Part shown: one piece after another, positions 1-12,434 of the stretch
Position numbering within the stretch: position 1 is the first letter of the stretch
How the letters are laid out: the number at the start of each line of letters is the position of its first letter
DNA from: Massilia putida
GTDB taxonomy: Bacteria > Pseudomonadota > Gammaproteobacteria > Burkholderiales > Burkholderiaceae_D
Length of the DNA stretch: 64,000 nt
Assembly (NCBI RefSeq): GCF_001941825.1
Contig: NZ_CP019038.1
Span: 2,108,001 to 2,172,000, forward strand
Direction: 5' to 3'
Made by a program: the position numbers and the translations under genes
Notes under the pieces: generated by a model
Databases searched by the model: none
Seen by the model: only the letters and a program-made list of their open reading frames with translations
What the model was told of the DNA's origin: nothing

Positions 1-501
1 CTGGCCACCGAACTCGGCATGGGCATCACCGTCTGGAGCCCGCTGGCCAGTGGCTTGTTGGCCGGCCGCTATCGCCGCGACGGGGCCGCGGAAGGCCGTC
101 TCGCGGCCATGCAGGGGAATGGCAATCCGGCGTTCCAGCATCTGTCGGAGCGCAATTTCCAGATCGTCGATGAACTGGAAAGAGTGGCGGACGAGGTTGG
201 CCGGCCGATGGCGCAGGTTGCCCTCAACTGGGTGGCGAACCGCCCGGGCGTGGCCAGCGTGATCGTCGGCGCGTCGCGGCCGGAACAGCTGACGACGAAC
301 CTCGGCGCGCTCGAGTTCGAGCTCCCGCTCGAACTCGTCCGCCGCCTGGACGAGGCGAGCCGGCCCGCGACGCCGTTCCCCTACTATTTCTTCACGAATG
401 CGATGCAGGGCATGATGTACGGCGGCGCCCGGGTCGGCGACAAGCCGGCGGGCTATCGCGCGCCGGTGCTCGTCGAAGGGTCGGGCAGCGGCGTCGGCTA
501 A
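1..501 (+). CDS. Aldo/keto reductase, C-terminal part
   Basis: The gene is cut by the window start; frame 1 is open from base 1 and 166 residues remain. What is left is the second half of an NADPH-dependent aldo/keto reductase (TIM barrel). The SPLASGLLAGRY motif after a hydrophobic strand and the GVASVIVGASRPEQL segment match the cofactor-binding end of the family. The tail PFPYYFFTNAMQ is typical of bacterial AKRs of the Tas/YajO kind. The substrate cannot be read from this fragment. Its TAA stop overlaps the stop codon of the convergent PEP-CTERM gene. Confidence 0.88.
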   Translation: MATELGMGITVWSPLASGLLAGRYRRDGAAEGRLAAMQGNGNPAFQHLSERNFQIVDELERVADEVGRPMAQVALNWVANRPGVASVIVGASRPEQLTTNLGALEFELPLELVRRLDEASRPATPFPYYFFTNAMQGMMYGGARVGDKPAGYRAPVLVEGSGSGVG

Positions 502-1040
502 GCCTGCTCGGCCGCAGCAAGCGCCTTGCGGCGGCGCGCGCCCACCATGCCCGCCAGGCCCGCGCCGATCAGCGCCAGGCTCACCGGCTCCGGGACGTCG
601 GAGAACGCCTGCCCCGTGAAGCCGGCGCCGTCGGCAAGGAACGTCCCGGCCAGCCGCAGGTCATACGTGCCGCTCGTGATGCCGCCCTGGCCGCTGGCCA
701 GTTCGCTGGCCAGCGACAGGGTCAGCGCGTCGATCGGCGTCACGAAGTCGCCGGCGAAGAAGCCGAGGTCGGTGAAGGCCAGCGAACCGGCAACGTCCGG
801 GAACACGGCGAATTTGAACCAGGCGGGTTCCGGCGGCGTGTTGAACAGGAAGTCGTAGAGGAACGTGTCGCCCGGATGGGCGCCCGTCTCCGCGATGCCG
901 AAATTCCAGGTCTGCGTCGTGGTCGGCCCGATATCGGGCGCGACGAAGAAACTGTCGCTGAACGTCGGCGTGGCGGAGGCGTCGAAGACGGCGCAGGTTG
1001 CAAGAACGAGGCCGAACAGGATGTGTTTGATCGATTTCAT
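498..1040 (-). CDS. PEP-CTERM sorting domain protein
   Basis: A 180-residue secreted protein. Residues 1-23 form a signal peptide (MKSIKHILFGLVLATCAV). The C-terminus carries the VPEP motif, a hydrophobic helix and an RRRK cluster, the tripartite PEP-CTERM signal handled by exosortase in exopolysaccharide-producing Gram-negatives. The middle is a beta-rich domain with no family I recognise. The start is set by the signal peptide; the frame stays open upstream, but that part overlaps the protease gene. It begins 20 bases after the S53 protease stop on the same strand, so co-transcription is likely. Confidence 0.85.
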   Translation of the reverse strand: MKSIKHILFGLVLATCAVFDASATPTFSDSFFVAPDIGPTTTQTWNFGIAETGAHPGDTFLYDFLFNTPPEPAWFKFAVFPDVAGSLAFTDLGFFAGDFVTPIDALTLSLASELASGQGGITSGTYDLRLAGTFLADGAGFTGQAFSDVPEPVSLALIGAGLAGMVGARRRKALAAAEQA

Positions 1041-1060
1041 CGTCGTCTTTCGTATCGGAT

Positions 1061-2950
1061 TCACAGGTTCACGCCGAGGGCGCGGGCGAGGTTCGTCACG
1101 TCGAGCGAGCCGAGGCCGGTCGCCGGATTGAACGTGTTCGTGCTCTTGTAGTAGAGGTTCGTCCCGGCCGTGATCGCGCGGAACGGCGATTTGGCGCCGT
1201 AGCCGTAGGTCTTGAACGCGCCGTACAGTTGCTGATGCAATGCGCCCAGACGGCTGTTCCTGCCGGCCGCGATCAGGGTGAAGATGCCGTTCAACTGCGG
1301 CGCCACGAAACTCGTCCCGCCGTTGCCCGCGCCCCACTGCCCTTCGAAGTACACGAGGTAGCCGCTGTACGGGTCGGCGTTCAGCGACACGTCCGGCAGA
1401 TTGCGTCCCGGGACGGCCGGCGGCAGGTCGATCAGGCCTTCGTAGCCCGTGCCCGGATCGCCCAGGAAGGAGGCCTTGCAGTACAGGCTCTGCGCGGCGG
1501 CGCTCGCCGATGCGCCGGCGAGGTTGTTCTGGTACGACGGCCGGGCGAAGTCCACGCTGACGCCGCCGCCGCCGCCCACCGGGAAATAATCGGTGTAGTA
1601 CCGCGTCTGGCCGTAATACGTCGTGATGTAGCCGCGCAGATAGTCCCAGGCCCAGGCGCGCTCGGTCGGGATCGTGATGCTGCCGTATTTGTGGACCTGC
1701 GTGTGCGGCAGGGTCGTGCCGCCGGCCGCCAGGACGGCCGTGTCGGACGCCGGGTGGTCCGCCGTCAGCAGGGTCGTGCAGGTGGGATACGGGAAGATGC
1801 TGTTGATGTCGAAGGCGCCGGCGTCGCCCGACGCCGCGATCACGGGAATGCCCTGCAGCGCGGCCTGGACGAAGACGGCGTGGTACGCGGCGAGGTCGTC
1901 GGGGCCGTTGAAGATCTCGGCGGCGCCCCAGCTCACGGACAGCGTGTCGACGATGTTCTCGTCGACGGCGGTGGCGAACACGTCCAGGAAGCCATTGCCG
2001 GAGTTCGGCGCCAGGTAGACGCGGATGTCGGCGCCGGGCGCCACGCCGCCCGACTGCTCGATATCGAGCGTGGTTTCGCCGGCGCCGCCGCTGCCCGGAC
2101 CGTCGCGCCCCAGCGGCCCGCCGTCGACCAGCACGTCGGTGATGCGGTTCGGCGCCACGCTCAGGCCCAGCGCACTCCAGTAGGCGTACGCATCGGACTG
2201 GCGATAGCCGGCCAGCGTGGCGATGCCGATGGTCTTGCCGGCGCCCGTCACGCCGGCCGAGTACAGCGGCGTGACGTTGTACTTGGCGGCGAAGTCCAGC
2301 ACCGTGTACTCGCCCGGCAGCGATGCGGCCGCGGCGTTCGGGGTCGGGATGCGGCTGGGCACCAGCTTCGATTCACCGGTGGCCACGCCCGACGCCGGCT
2401 GCCGCATAATATTGCTGCGGAACAGCGGGCGGCCGTTCAAGCCGTGCACGGACTTGACGATGCCGGCCAGGTTGGCCGGGATCGCGGTGGCGCCGGCCGG
2501 CGCCTCGTAGGTGCTGCCCAGCGTCTGGTATGCGTGGATCGGTCTGCCGAACACGGCCGCGAGCTGGGCGTTCGTGCCCGTCGCGGAAATCATCAGGTTG
2601 TTCGCATAGACTTTCGTGACCGTCAAGCCGTTCGCCTTGAGAAAATTGACCACCTGGGCGATGGATGTCGCGTCCTGGCCGTACAGGCTGCCGACCTGGG
2701 CCGGCGTCAGGAAGGCGCGGTAGTTCGGGCTCGTCGGGTCGACGACCGCCGCGGCATGGGCTTCCATGGCCGCGAGGTTCTTGACGGCCAGCGACAACGT
2801 GATCCGGCGGACTTCAGCCTGGGGCGCGAGGCCGAGATCGACGATGCGCGCGTCCTTCTCGAGGTGAAACTGGGTGGAGGTCGTGGCGCCGTACGCCAGT
2901 GAAGTGGTCAACACCCCGATGGCAACGGTGATTGCGGTGAGCGTTTTCAA
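1061..2950 (-). CDS. S53 family serine-carboxyl peptidase (sedolisin/kumamolisin type) with prodomain
   Basis: A secreted endopeptidase precursor of 629 residues. I chose a TTG start because AGGGAG lies six bases upstream and it begins a clean signal peptide (MKTLTAITVAIGVLTTSLAYGA); an ATG at 3001 would add 17 residues. Residues about 30-180 are the pro-kumamolisin activation domain. The catalytic domain follows, with E292 and D296 (GETTLDIEQ), oxyanion D376 (ASGDAGAF) and nucleophile S547 (GGTSFVAP). All three sedolisin signature sites are therefore intact. The C-terminal TGLGSLDV resembles the family's calcium-site region. The next gene encodes a PEP-CTERM protein. Confidence 0.9.
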   Translation of the reverse strand: MKTLTAITVAIGVLTTSLAYGATTSTQFHLEKDARIVDLGLAPQAEVRRITLSLAVKNLAAMEAHAAAVVDPTSPNYRAFLTPAQVGSLYGQDATSIAQVVNFLKANGLTVTKVYANNLMISATGTNAQLAAVFGRPIHAYQTLGSTYEAPAGATAIPANLAGIVKSVHGLNGRPLFRSNIMRQPASGVATGESKLVPSRIPTPNAAAASLPGEYTVLDFAAKYNVTPLYSAGVTGAGKTIGIATLAGYRQSDAYAYWSALGLSVAPNRITDVLVDGGPLGRDGPGSGGAGETTLDIEQSGGVAPGADIRVYLAPNSGNGFLDVFATAVDENIVDTLSVSWGAAEIFNGPDDLAAYHAVFVQAALQGIPVIAASGDAGAFDINSIFPYPTCTTLLTADHPASDTAVLAAGGTTLPHTQVHKYGSITIPTERAWAWDYLRGYITTYYGQTRYYTDYFPVGGGGGVSVDFARPSYQNNLAGASASAAAQSLYCKASFLGDPGTGYEGLIDLPPAVPGRNLPDVSLNADPYSGYLVYFEGQWGAGNGGTSFVAPQLNGIFTLIAAGRNSRLGALHQQLYGAFKTYGYGAKSPFRAITAGTNLYYKSTNTFNPATGLGSLDVTNLARALGVNL

Positions 2951-3287
2951 TGCGGACTCCCTGAAGATTGTTGAGGGACCTGCCGGCACGCGGCAGAGCA
3001 TTCACGTCGCAAGCAATCCGTATGCCATTTACTGTAACCAAGAGTTATTTCTCCAATTAATCAAAAACTTGTCATCGATCCGTCATATTCTTGTGTCTTA
3101 AATTTTGTTTTTATGTAAACTTTTTCGACACACAATTATTTGAGGGCAATCAAATGGGCGCCGCCGTACCGTGCTACCAGGCGTGCATGAACCGCGCTGC
3201 TGTTCACGCGGAGTGTGTAGACAGGCTCCAGGCGGACGCCAGGCGGGCCATGTGTGGCGCAGCGATGTGATGCCGGACAGGTAGCCG
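2951..3287. other. Intergenic region, AT-rich
   Basis: These 337 bases lie between the protease start and the kinase stop, both on the minus strand. Bases about 3030-3160 are strikingly AT-rich for this genome and should hold the protease promoter. I could not fix a convincing -35/-10 pair, and I see no gene or repeat here. Confidence 0.5.
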
Positions 3288-5543
<2,256 letters not shown>

Positions 5544-5619
5544 GTGTGGGCGCACGGATTCCTGGGCTGGACATCGGGCAACGTCGATCCAGTATACCCG
5601 GGAAGTCTGCGGTGGCCCA

Positions 5620-5658
5620 CCGCCCTTCAGCCGCCCTTCAGCCGCCCTTCAGCCGCCC
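5620..5658. repeat. Tandem 11-bp repeat
   Basis: Three perfect copies of CCGCCCTTCAG followed by a six-base partial copy. The array covers the stop codon of the glycosyltransferase gene, which is read from one unit on the minus strand. Confidence 0.9.
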
Positions 5659-6872
5659 AGCAGCCGGTCGACGGCCGTGCGCACGCCGTCTTCCGCCGCC
5701 ATCGCCTGCGCGGCTTGCCGCGCGTTGTCGCGCAGCGCGGGCGTCGACGCCACGTCCACCGCCTGCACGAGACGATCGCCATCGATCCCGGCCGCCGGAC
5801 AGGTCACCGCGATCCCCCGCTCCGCCATGCGGCGTGCCCAGAAAAACTGGTCGCCGGCGAACGGCACGACGACGGACGGCACGCCCGCGCGCGCGGCCGC
5901 GTGGCTCGTGCCCGCCCCGCCGTGATGCACGACGAGCGCCATGCGCGGGAACAGCCAGTCGTGCGGCGTGTCGCCCAGCACGACTACCCCGGGCGGCAGC
6001 CGCGCCGGATCGATGCCGCTCCAGCCCGGGTGGAACAGCACGCGCCGCCGCGCGGCGACGGCGCTGACGGCATCGATCAATGTCGCCTGGGCGATGCCGG
6101 CCATGCTGCCGAAGCCGATATACACGGGGGCCGGACCGGCGGCCAGGAAGTCCGACAAGGCCTGCGGCGGTTGCCAGTCCTGCTGCACCGGCAATGGCCA
6201 GGCGCCCGTGATCTCGACGTCCGCCCGCCAGTCGGCCGGGCGCGCCAGCAATGTCGGGGAGCAGCCGTACAGCATAGCCACGTCCCGCCACGGGCGGCGC
6301 CGCGCCGGCGCCCCGAACACGTCGCGTCGCGCGCGGTTCAACTCGGGACCGAACATCGACCACGCCATGCGCTCGAACGCGCGATGCGCCAGCAGGTTGG
6401 CCCATCCCGGCAGGCGATACAGCGGCAGGAACGGCGGCGCGAAGGCGCGCGTGGGTGTCATCGGCCACATGGCGGCGCCGATGCACGGGATGCGCAGCGC
6501 TTCCGCCACGGCGAGGCCGACGAAGCCGGCCAGGCCCGAATACACGATGGCGTCGCTCCCCTGCGCGACGGCGCGCGCCGCTTCCATCCACGGCCGCGTG
6601 TTGTCGCGGGCGAGCGCCGCGCAGGCGCGCGTGAGGCGCGTCATGCTGGCGCCGTCCTTCAGCAGCGCGCCGAACGCGCCACCGGGGCGGAACGCGGCCC
6701 GCATGTCGCCCGCGAGCGCCGTGAAGGGAATGCCGAGGGCGCGCGCGTGCTGCGCGCCCGCCACGTCGGCCAGCACGTGCGCGGCATGGCCGCGCGCGAT
6801 GACTTCATGCGCCAGGGCGAGCAAAGGCCGCGTATCGCCGTCGGTGCCGTAGGTGAGAAAGGTGATCTTCAT
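5649..6872 (-). CDS. GT1-family glycosyltransferase (UDP-glycosyltransferase/MGT type)
   Basis: A 407-residue GT-B glycosyltransferase. The N-terminus, KITFLTYGTDGDTRPLLALA, is the acceptor-side Rossmann fold. The C-terminal half carries the donor-binding signature HHGGAGTSHAAARAGVP followed by PFAGDQFFWA (about residues 316-346), as in enzymes that glycosylate lipids, sterols, macrolides or carotenoids. The acceptor cannot be read. It follows the AraC-type regulator on the same strand after about 70 bases, so that regulator may control it. The stop codon lies inside an 11-bp tandem repeat. Confidence 0.87.
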   Translation of the reverse strand: MKITFLTYGTDGDTRPLLALAHEVIARGHAAHVLADVAGAQHARALGIPFTALAGDMRAAFRPGGAFGALLKDGASMTRLTRACAALARDNTRPWMEAARAVAQGSDAIVYSGLAGFVGLAVAEALRIPCIGAAMWPMTPTRAFAPPFLPLYRLPGWANLLAHRAFERMAWSMFGPELNRARRDVFGAPARRRPWRDVAMLYGCSPTLLARPADWRADVEITGAWPLPVQQDWQPPQALSDFLAAGPAPVYIGFGSMAGIAQATLIDAVSAVAARRRVLFHPGWSGIDPARLPPGVVVLGDTPHDWLFPRMALVVHHGGAGTSHAAARAGVPSVVVPFAGDQFFWARRMAERGIAVTCPAAGIDGDRLVQAVDVASTPALRDNARQAAQAMAAEDGVRTAVDRLLGG

Positions 6873-6941
6873 GGTCGTGCCTCCTTCTGGAAGGCACGAT
6901 TGTGGCCGCGGGAGTCGTCGCGGGCTTGAATAAACCCGACA

Positions 6942-7751
6942 TCAAAGCCGGTACGGCCAGTACTCGCGGTCGGTGTCGATGTGGGTTTCCAGGCGCGAGG
7001 GCGGCAGGCCAGCGAGCTGGCGCAGTTCGCGCGCCATGTGGGCCTGGTCGGCATAGCCCAGCTCCGCGGCGAGGTCGGCCAAGGTGCGTGCCGGCGCATC
7101 GGGGTCGCGCAGTGCGTAGACGGCCGCGTTCATGCGCTGCAGGCGACGCGCCTGCGCCGGGCTCAGGCCGACGCGGGCGCGGTACTGGCGCTGCGTCTGG
7201 CGCGCGCCGACGCCCAGCTCGGGCACGGTGGCGGCGATATTGCGCAGGCTCGCGCCGAGGTGCGCGTCCCAGCGTCCGCGCGCGGCGTGCCAGCGCGCGC
7301 CCAGCCGGGCTTCGATCCACGCCAGTTGCGCGGCCTCGTCGCCGCAGGCGCGCAGCGCTTGCGGCCAGTCCGCCCAGCTGGCGTCGAGGAGGCCGTCGGC
7401 GGGGTCGTTGCGGTCCTGCAGGGCCGCCGGCGCGAGGCCCGTCAACAGCGCGAACGCATCCGGATACAGCACGACGCCCACCGTGCGCAGCGGCGCCAGC
7501 GTGAGCGACGCGACGGGCCGCGTGCGCGGTCCGGACACGACCCAGTCGGACAAGGCGCGCAATTTGCCGCCGTCGTCGGGCAGCGCGACGGCGCCTTCGG
7601 TGAACAAGTTCAGGCCGCAGTACACCATCGCCGGGAAGCGGTTCAGCTGGGGCCGCGCCGGCGGCCAGGGCTCGTCCACGGTCGAATAGAAGCCGATGCC
7701 GTGCACGGCCTCGGCCAGCTCGCCCTGCGGGGTGTGCATCCAGGCCTTCAC
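6942..7751 (-). CDS. AraC-family transcriptional regulator
   Basis: A 269-residue DNA-binding protein. The C-terminal part holds the two helix-turn-helix units of AraC proteins (ARTLADLAAELGYADQAHMARELRQLAGLPPSRL). The N-terminal ~140 residues resemble the effector domain of AraC members with a GLNLFTEG/VSGPRT region; the ligand is unknown. It starts 10 bases after the FKBP gene on the same strand and is probably co-transcribed. The glycosyltransferase downstream is a candidate target. Confidence 0.82.
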   Translation of the reverse strand: MKAWMHTPQGELAEAVHGIGFYSTVDEPWPPARPQLNRFPAMVYCGLNLFTEGAVALPDDGGKLRALSDWVVSGPRTRPVASLTLAPLRTVGVVLYPDAFALLTGLAPAALQDRNDPADGLLDASWADWPQALRACGDEAAQLAWIEARLGARWHAARGRWDAHLGASLRNIAATVPELGVGARQTQRQYRARVGLSPAQARRLQRMNAAVYALRDPDAPARTLADLAAELGYADQAHMARELRQLAGLPPSRLETHIDTDREYWPYRL

Positions 7752-7761
7752 GGCGCGGCGC

Positions 7762-8217
7762 TTACTGCACGTCGAGCAGTTCGACGTCGAAGATCAGGTT
7801 GGCGTTCGGCGGGATCGGGCCGGCGCCGTCCGCGCCATAGCCCAGCGCTGCCGGGATGACGAGCGTGCGCCTGCCGCCCACCTTCATGCCCTCGACGCCC
7901 TGGTCCCAGCCGGGGATCACGCCGCCGCTGCCGAGGCGGAACGTGAACGGCTTGCGGCCGATGGAGGTGTCGAACTGCTCGCCGTGGTGCTGGGGCGCAT
8001 CCGGCAGGTACAGCCACCCGGTGTAGTGCACGGTGACGTGCTTGCCGGCCGTCGCGACGGCGCCGGTGCCGACCGTCGTGTCGATTTTCTGGAAGGCGAC
8101 CGGCGACGAGTCGGCCTTCAACGGTGCGGGTGGTGGCGCGTCGTCCCTGCGCTTGCAGGCGGCCAGGGACAGCGTGAGCGCGAGGCCGAGGGCGCAGGCG
8201 CGGATCATCGGGGTCAT
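7762..8217 (-). CDS. FKBP-type peptidyl-prolyl cis-trans isomerase, lipoprotein
   Basis: A 151-residue periplasmic proline isomerase. The lipobox LSLAAC makes C21 the predicted lipidated residue. The FKBP domain fills residues about 45-151: VTVHYTGWLY, FDTSIGRKPFTFRLG, VIPGWDQGVEGMKVGGRR and IPPNANLIFDVELLDV, all with the usual pocket residues. AAGGA seven bases before the ATG supports the start. It lies 16 bases after the MarC-family gene. Confidence 0.92.
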   Translation of the reverse strand: MTPMIRACALGLALTLSLAACKRRDDAPPPAPLKADSSPVAFQKIDTTVGTGAVATAGKHVTVHYTGWLYLPDAPQHHGEQFDTSIGRKPFTFRLGSGGVIPGWDQGVEGMKVGGRRTLVIPAALGYGADGAGPIPPNANLIFDVELLDVQ

Positions 8218-8233
8218 GGTGGAGTCCTTGTGG

Positions 8234-8830
8234 TTAGAGGGTCTTGACGAAGGCGCGCACGCCGCCCAGCAGCATCTCGATCGACATCGCCGTCAGGATC
8301 AGGCCCATGAGGCGCTCGAACGCCGTCATGACCTGCGTGCCCAGCACCTGTTGCAGGCGTTCGGCGCCGAGGAAGACGGCGAGCCAGATCACGGCGACCG
8401 CCGCCAGCGCGGCCACGTGAACCAGCACTTCCTCGACCGAGCCGGACGTGAACAGCAGCACCGTCGCCAGCGCCGACGGCCCGGCCAGCGCGGGGATCGC
8501 CAGCGGCACGATGAACGGCTCGCCGCCCTCGCTGCGGCCCAGCACGCCGTCGGGATGCGGGAAGATCATGCGGATGGCGATGATCAGGAGGATGACGCTG
8601 CCGCCGATGCGCAGCGAGATGTCGGTCAGCTGCAGCGCGGCCAGGAAGTGGCGGCCGAAGAACATGAACAGCAGCAGCAGGAGAAAGGCGATGGCGCATT
8701 CGCGGATCACGATGCGCGGGCGGCGGGCCGGGTTGACGTCCTTCAGCGCCGTCACGAACAGGGGGACGTTGCCGAAGGGGTCGGTGACCAGCAACAGGAG
8801 GATGAAGGTTTGAAAGAAGCTCTGGGTCAT
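8234..8830 (-). CDS. MarC family (UPF0056) integral membrane protein
   Basis: A 198-residue inner-membrane protein with six predicted hydrophobic helices. The family signature is at the N-terminus (LVTDPFGNVPLFV) and in the PLAIPALAGPSALATVLLF block. No biochemical activity is established; the old link to multiple antibiotic resistance has not held up. It is probably the first gene of a MarC-FKBP-AraC transcription unit. No Shine-Dalgarno sequence is obvious before the ATG. Confidence 0.9.
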   Translation of the reverse strand: MTQSFFQTFILLLLVTDPFGNVPLFVTALKDVNPARRPRIVIRECAIAFLLLLLFMFFGRHFLAALQLTDISLRIGGSVILLIIAIRMIFPHPDGVLGRSEGGEPFIVPLAIPALAGPSALATVLLFTSGSVEEVLVHVAALAAVAVIWLAVFLGAERLQQVLGTQVMTAFERLMGLILTAMSIEMLLGGVRAFVKTL

Positions 8831-8889
8831 GGGGCGTTGTTATTGTTATGGCAGGTACGATCTTAACCGATCTACGCAAACCTCAACAT

Positions 8890-9005
8890 CGTCGTTCCCG
8901 CGAAAGCGGGAACCCATGCTGATTTACCGAAGTCGTATTGCCCGCGCCGTTGCTCCGATTTGATCACCATAGCGGGAAGTCATTTCCGCCAGTGCCGGGA
9001 GTGAC
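8890..9005. repeat. Dispersed palindrome family 1, locus 1
   Basis: It has a GTCGTTCCCGCGAAAGCGGG hairpin followed by AACCCATGCT. About 50 bases further on is a second hairpin (8971-9005) built on TTCCGCCAGTGCCGGGA. The same two modules recur at six other intergenic sites in this window. Confidence 0.8.
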
Positions 9006-9010
9006 AGCAA

Positions 9011-9044
9011 AATAAAAAAGGGCGGCACCGTGGTGTCGCCCTTC
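9011..9044 (-). terminator. Rho-independent terminator of the phosphoribosyltransferase gene
   Basis: Read on the minus strand, a ten-base GC-rich stem with one mismatch is followed by TTTTTTATT. It lies about 20 bases past the stop codon and closes the long operon-like block that ends here. Confidence 0.8.
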
Positions 9045-9064
9045 CCTTAAGCATCCGCTTCGGA

Positions 9065-9607
9065 TCAGTTCTGCTCGAACTTCTTCAGCCACGAGGCCAG
9101 CTGATGCGGCCGCAGGCCGTCGTAATCCTCGAACGGCTGGTGGATCCACGGATTGTGCGGCAGGTCGACCAGGTGGTAATCCGGCTTGATCGACGACGTG
9201 CCCTTGACCCAGATGACGGCCGAACGCACTTCGGTGACGTCGCTGTAATTGTCCTTGAGGTGCTCGCGCACGCGCATCAGCGTGACGCCGGAGTCGGCCA
9301 GGTCGTCGACCAGCAGGATGCGGCCGGCCAGCGGGCCCTTGGTCATCGTCATGTACTTGGCGATGTCCAGGTCGCCCTGCTTCGTGCCCGCTTCTTCGCG
9401 GTAGGAGCTGGTCGACAGGATCGCCAGCGGCACGTCGAAGATGCGCGAGATCGCGTCGCCCGGGCGCACGCCGCCGCGCGCGAGGCACAGCACCATGTCG
9501 AACTTCCAGTTCGATTCGTACACCTTGAGCGCCAGGCGCTCGATCAGGCGGTTGTATTCATCCCAGGAGACCCACAGGTCCTTGTCGGTCGATGGAGGCG
9601 TCGTCAT
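9065..9607 (-). CDS. Purine-type phosphoribosyltransferase
   Basis: A 180-residue type I phosphoribosyltransferase. The PRPP-binding loop is ILLVDDLADSGVTL (about 104-117), and the flexible-loop and base regions surround SSYREEAG. The family transfers 5-phosphoribose from PRPP to a purine base. Its place directly after purA suggests hypoxanthine/xanthine-guanine salvage, but the base specificity is not proven by sequence. It is the last gene of the block. Confidence 0.85.
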   Translation of the reverse strand: MTTPPSTDKDLWVSWDEYNRLIERLALKVYESNWKFDMVLCLARGGVRPGDAISRIFDVPLAILSTSSYREEAGTKQGDLDIAKYMTMTKGPLAGRILLVDDLADSGVTLMRVREHLKDNYSDVTEVRSAVIWVKGTSSIKPDYHLVDLPHNPWIHQPFEDYDGLRPHQLASWLKKFEQN

Positions 9608-9639
9608 TTCAGATTGTCCTAGTTTCTGCTTGTGGCTGA

Positions 9640-9670
9640 CGTCCCTGCCCCGCGGGTGGCGCGGCAGGGA
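9640..9670 (-). terminator. Hairpin between purA and the phosphoribosyltransferase gene
   Basis: A nine-base stem (GTCCCTGCC/GGCAGGGAC) lies between the two genes with no T tract behind it. It is more likely a partial terminator or mRNA-stability hairpin than a full stop. Confidence 0.45.
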
Positions 9671-9682
9671 CCATGCTTCATA

Positions 9683-10996
<1,314 letters not shown>

Positions 10997-12151
10997 TTAA
11001 CCTAAGTTTTTGAGAATCCAATTTCCTTGTTCGAGGACGAGCACGCGGTCGCACTCGAACTCGTCCTGTACATTGTCGTGACCCGGCATGGACTGGATCA
11101 CCACTTCGCCGCTCTTGCGCAGTTCGGCGATTTTTTCGCGCAGCTCGGGCGCGTTGCCCCACGGGGCACGAATGGAGTGCTTGCGCTCGGCCGTCGGCAG
11201 CAGACGGGCCAGTTCGCGCAGGTCGAGCGAGAAGCCGGTCGCGGGACGGGCGCGGCCGAACGCTTCGCCGACGTGATCGTAGCGGCCGCCGCGCGCGACG
11301 GCGTTCGGCAGGCCCGGCACGTACAGCGCGAACATGGCGCCGCTTTCGTACTGGTAGCCGCGCAGGTCGGCGAGGTCGATCGCGATCTGCGCGCGGCTCA
11401 GTGCCGAACCGGCCAGCGCGGCGAGTTCCGCCAGCGCGCGGGCGATGCCCGGCAACGCGGGCAGCACGTCTTTTGCGCGCGCGAGCACGTCGATGTCGCC
11501 GTACAGGTTCGGCAGCGCCAGCAGCGCGGCACGCGTTTGTTCGGTGTAGGTCGCAGTCGCCTCTTCCAGCCCCGGCACGTCCTTCGAGCGCAGCAGGCTG
11601 TACAGCAGTTGCTCGTCGCGCTTGGCGGCCGGGTCCTCGGCGAGGATGGCGCGCAGCACGCCGACGTGCGACAGGTCGAGGCGCGGCGCATCGAACCCGG
11701 CCAGCGCGAGCGATGCCAGCGCCAGTTCCTGGATCTCGGCATCCGCTTCGAGGCCCGCGTGGCCGTAGATTTCGGCGCCGATCTGCAGCGGCTCGCGCGT
11801 GGCGTGCAGGCCGGACGGCTGCGTGTGCAGCACGCTGCCGGCATAGCACAGGCGCGTGACGGTGTCGCGGTTCAGCAGGTGGGCATCGATGCGGGCGACC
11901 TGGGTCGTCATGTCGGCGCGCAGGCCGAGCAGGCGGCCGCTCATCGAATCGACGAGTTTGAAGGTGCGGAGATCGGTGTCCTGACCGGCGCCGGCCAGCA
12001 GCGAATCGACGTATTCGAGCAGCGGCGGCATCACGAGTTCGTAGCCGTAGGTACGGAAGGTATCGAGCATCAAACGGCGCAGCTCTTCGATCTTGCGCGC
12101 TTCGGACGGCAGGACGTCGGCGATATTCTCGGGCAGGAGCCAGGTGGGCAT
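10997..12151 (-). CDS. hisZ: ATP phosphoribosyltransferase regulatory subunit
   Basis: A 384-residue HisRS paralogue that lacks tRNA-charging function. In bacteria with short HisG it forms the HisG-HisZ complex for the first step of histidine synthesis, so a short hisG elsewhere is implied. The class II synthetase-like core begins [21 protein letters not shown], with [17 protein letters not shown] and [12 protein letters not shown] following. No good Shine-Dalgarno is visible; a TTG two codons upstream is an alternative start. It sits between hflC and purA. Confidence 0.95.
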   Translation of the reverse strand: MPTWLLPENIADVLPSEARKIEELRRLMLDTFRTYGYELVMPPLLEYVDSLLAGAGQDTDLRTFKLVDSMSGRLLGLRADMTTQVARIDAHLLNRDTVTRLCYAGSVLHTQPSGLHATREPLQIGAEIYGHAGLEADAEIQELALASLALAGFDAPRLDLSHVGVLRAILAEDPAAKRDEQLLYSLLRSKDVPGLEEATATYTEQTRAALLALPNLYGDIDVLARAKDVLPALPGIARALAELAALAGSALSRAQIAIDLADLRGYQYESGAMFALYVPGLPNAVARGGRYDHVGEAFGRARPATGFSLDLRELARLLPTAERKHSIRAPWGNAPELREKIAELRKSGEVVIQSMPGHDNVQDEFECDRVLVLEQGNWILKNLG

Positions 12152-12302
12152 GGGCAAAGCGGGTCGGGTTGTTAAAGGTCGGACAACATTCGGGCGGCAT
12201 GAACGCGGCTTTGCACGCGTCCACTGCGCCGAATCGACGATTTTAACCGAAAACGCCGGTCGGTTGGCGATGAAACCAAAGCCAACGTTGTCGATATTCC
12301 AC

Positions 12303-12432
12303 GTAGGGTGGCCACCCCGGGCCCATGCGTTACGCCGGCACGGCGCGAACGATACGCGTGGGCAAGGGGTACCACCCTACGGCGCCACCCTGCGAATCGA
12401 CGGTAACGTAGGGTGGGCGCCCCGAGCCCACC
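12303..12432. repeat. Dispersed repeat family 2, locus 1 (three half-units)
   Basis: Three copies of the GTAGGGTGGGC...GCCCACGCG palindromic unit at 12303-12330, 12354-12380 (inverted) and 12408-12432, filling the gap between hflC and hisZ. The last copy ends within three bases of the hflC stop codon. Confidence 0.85.
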
Positions 12433-12434
12433 GA

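Noticed and set aside
10997..12151. hisZ as a defective second hisS
   Set aside because: Short HisRS-like proteins next to purA/hflC are HisZ; a full hisS is present at 19783-21084.
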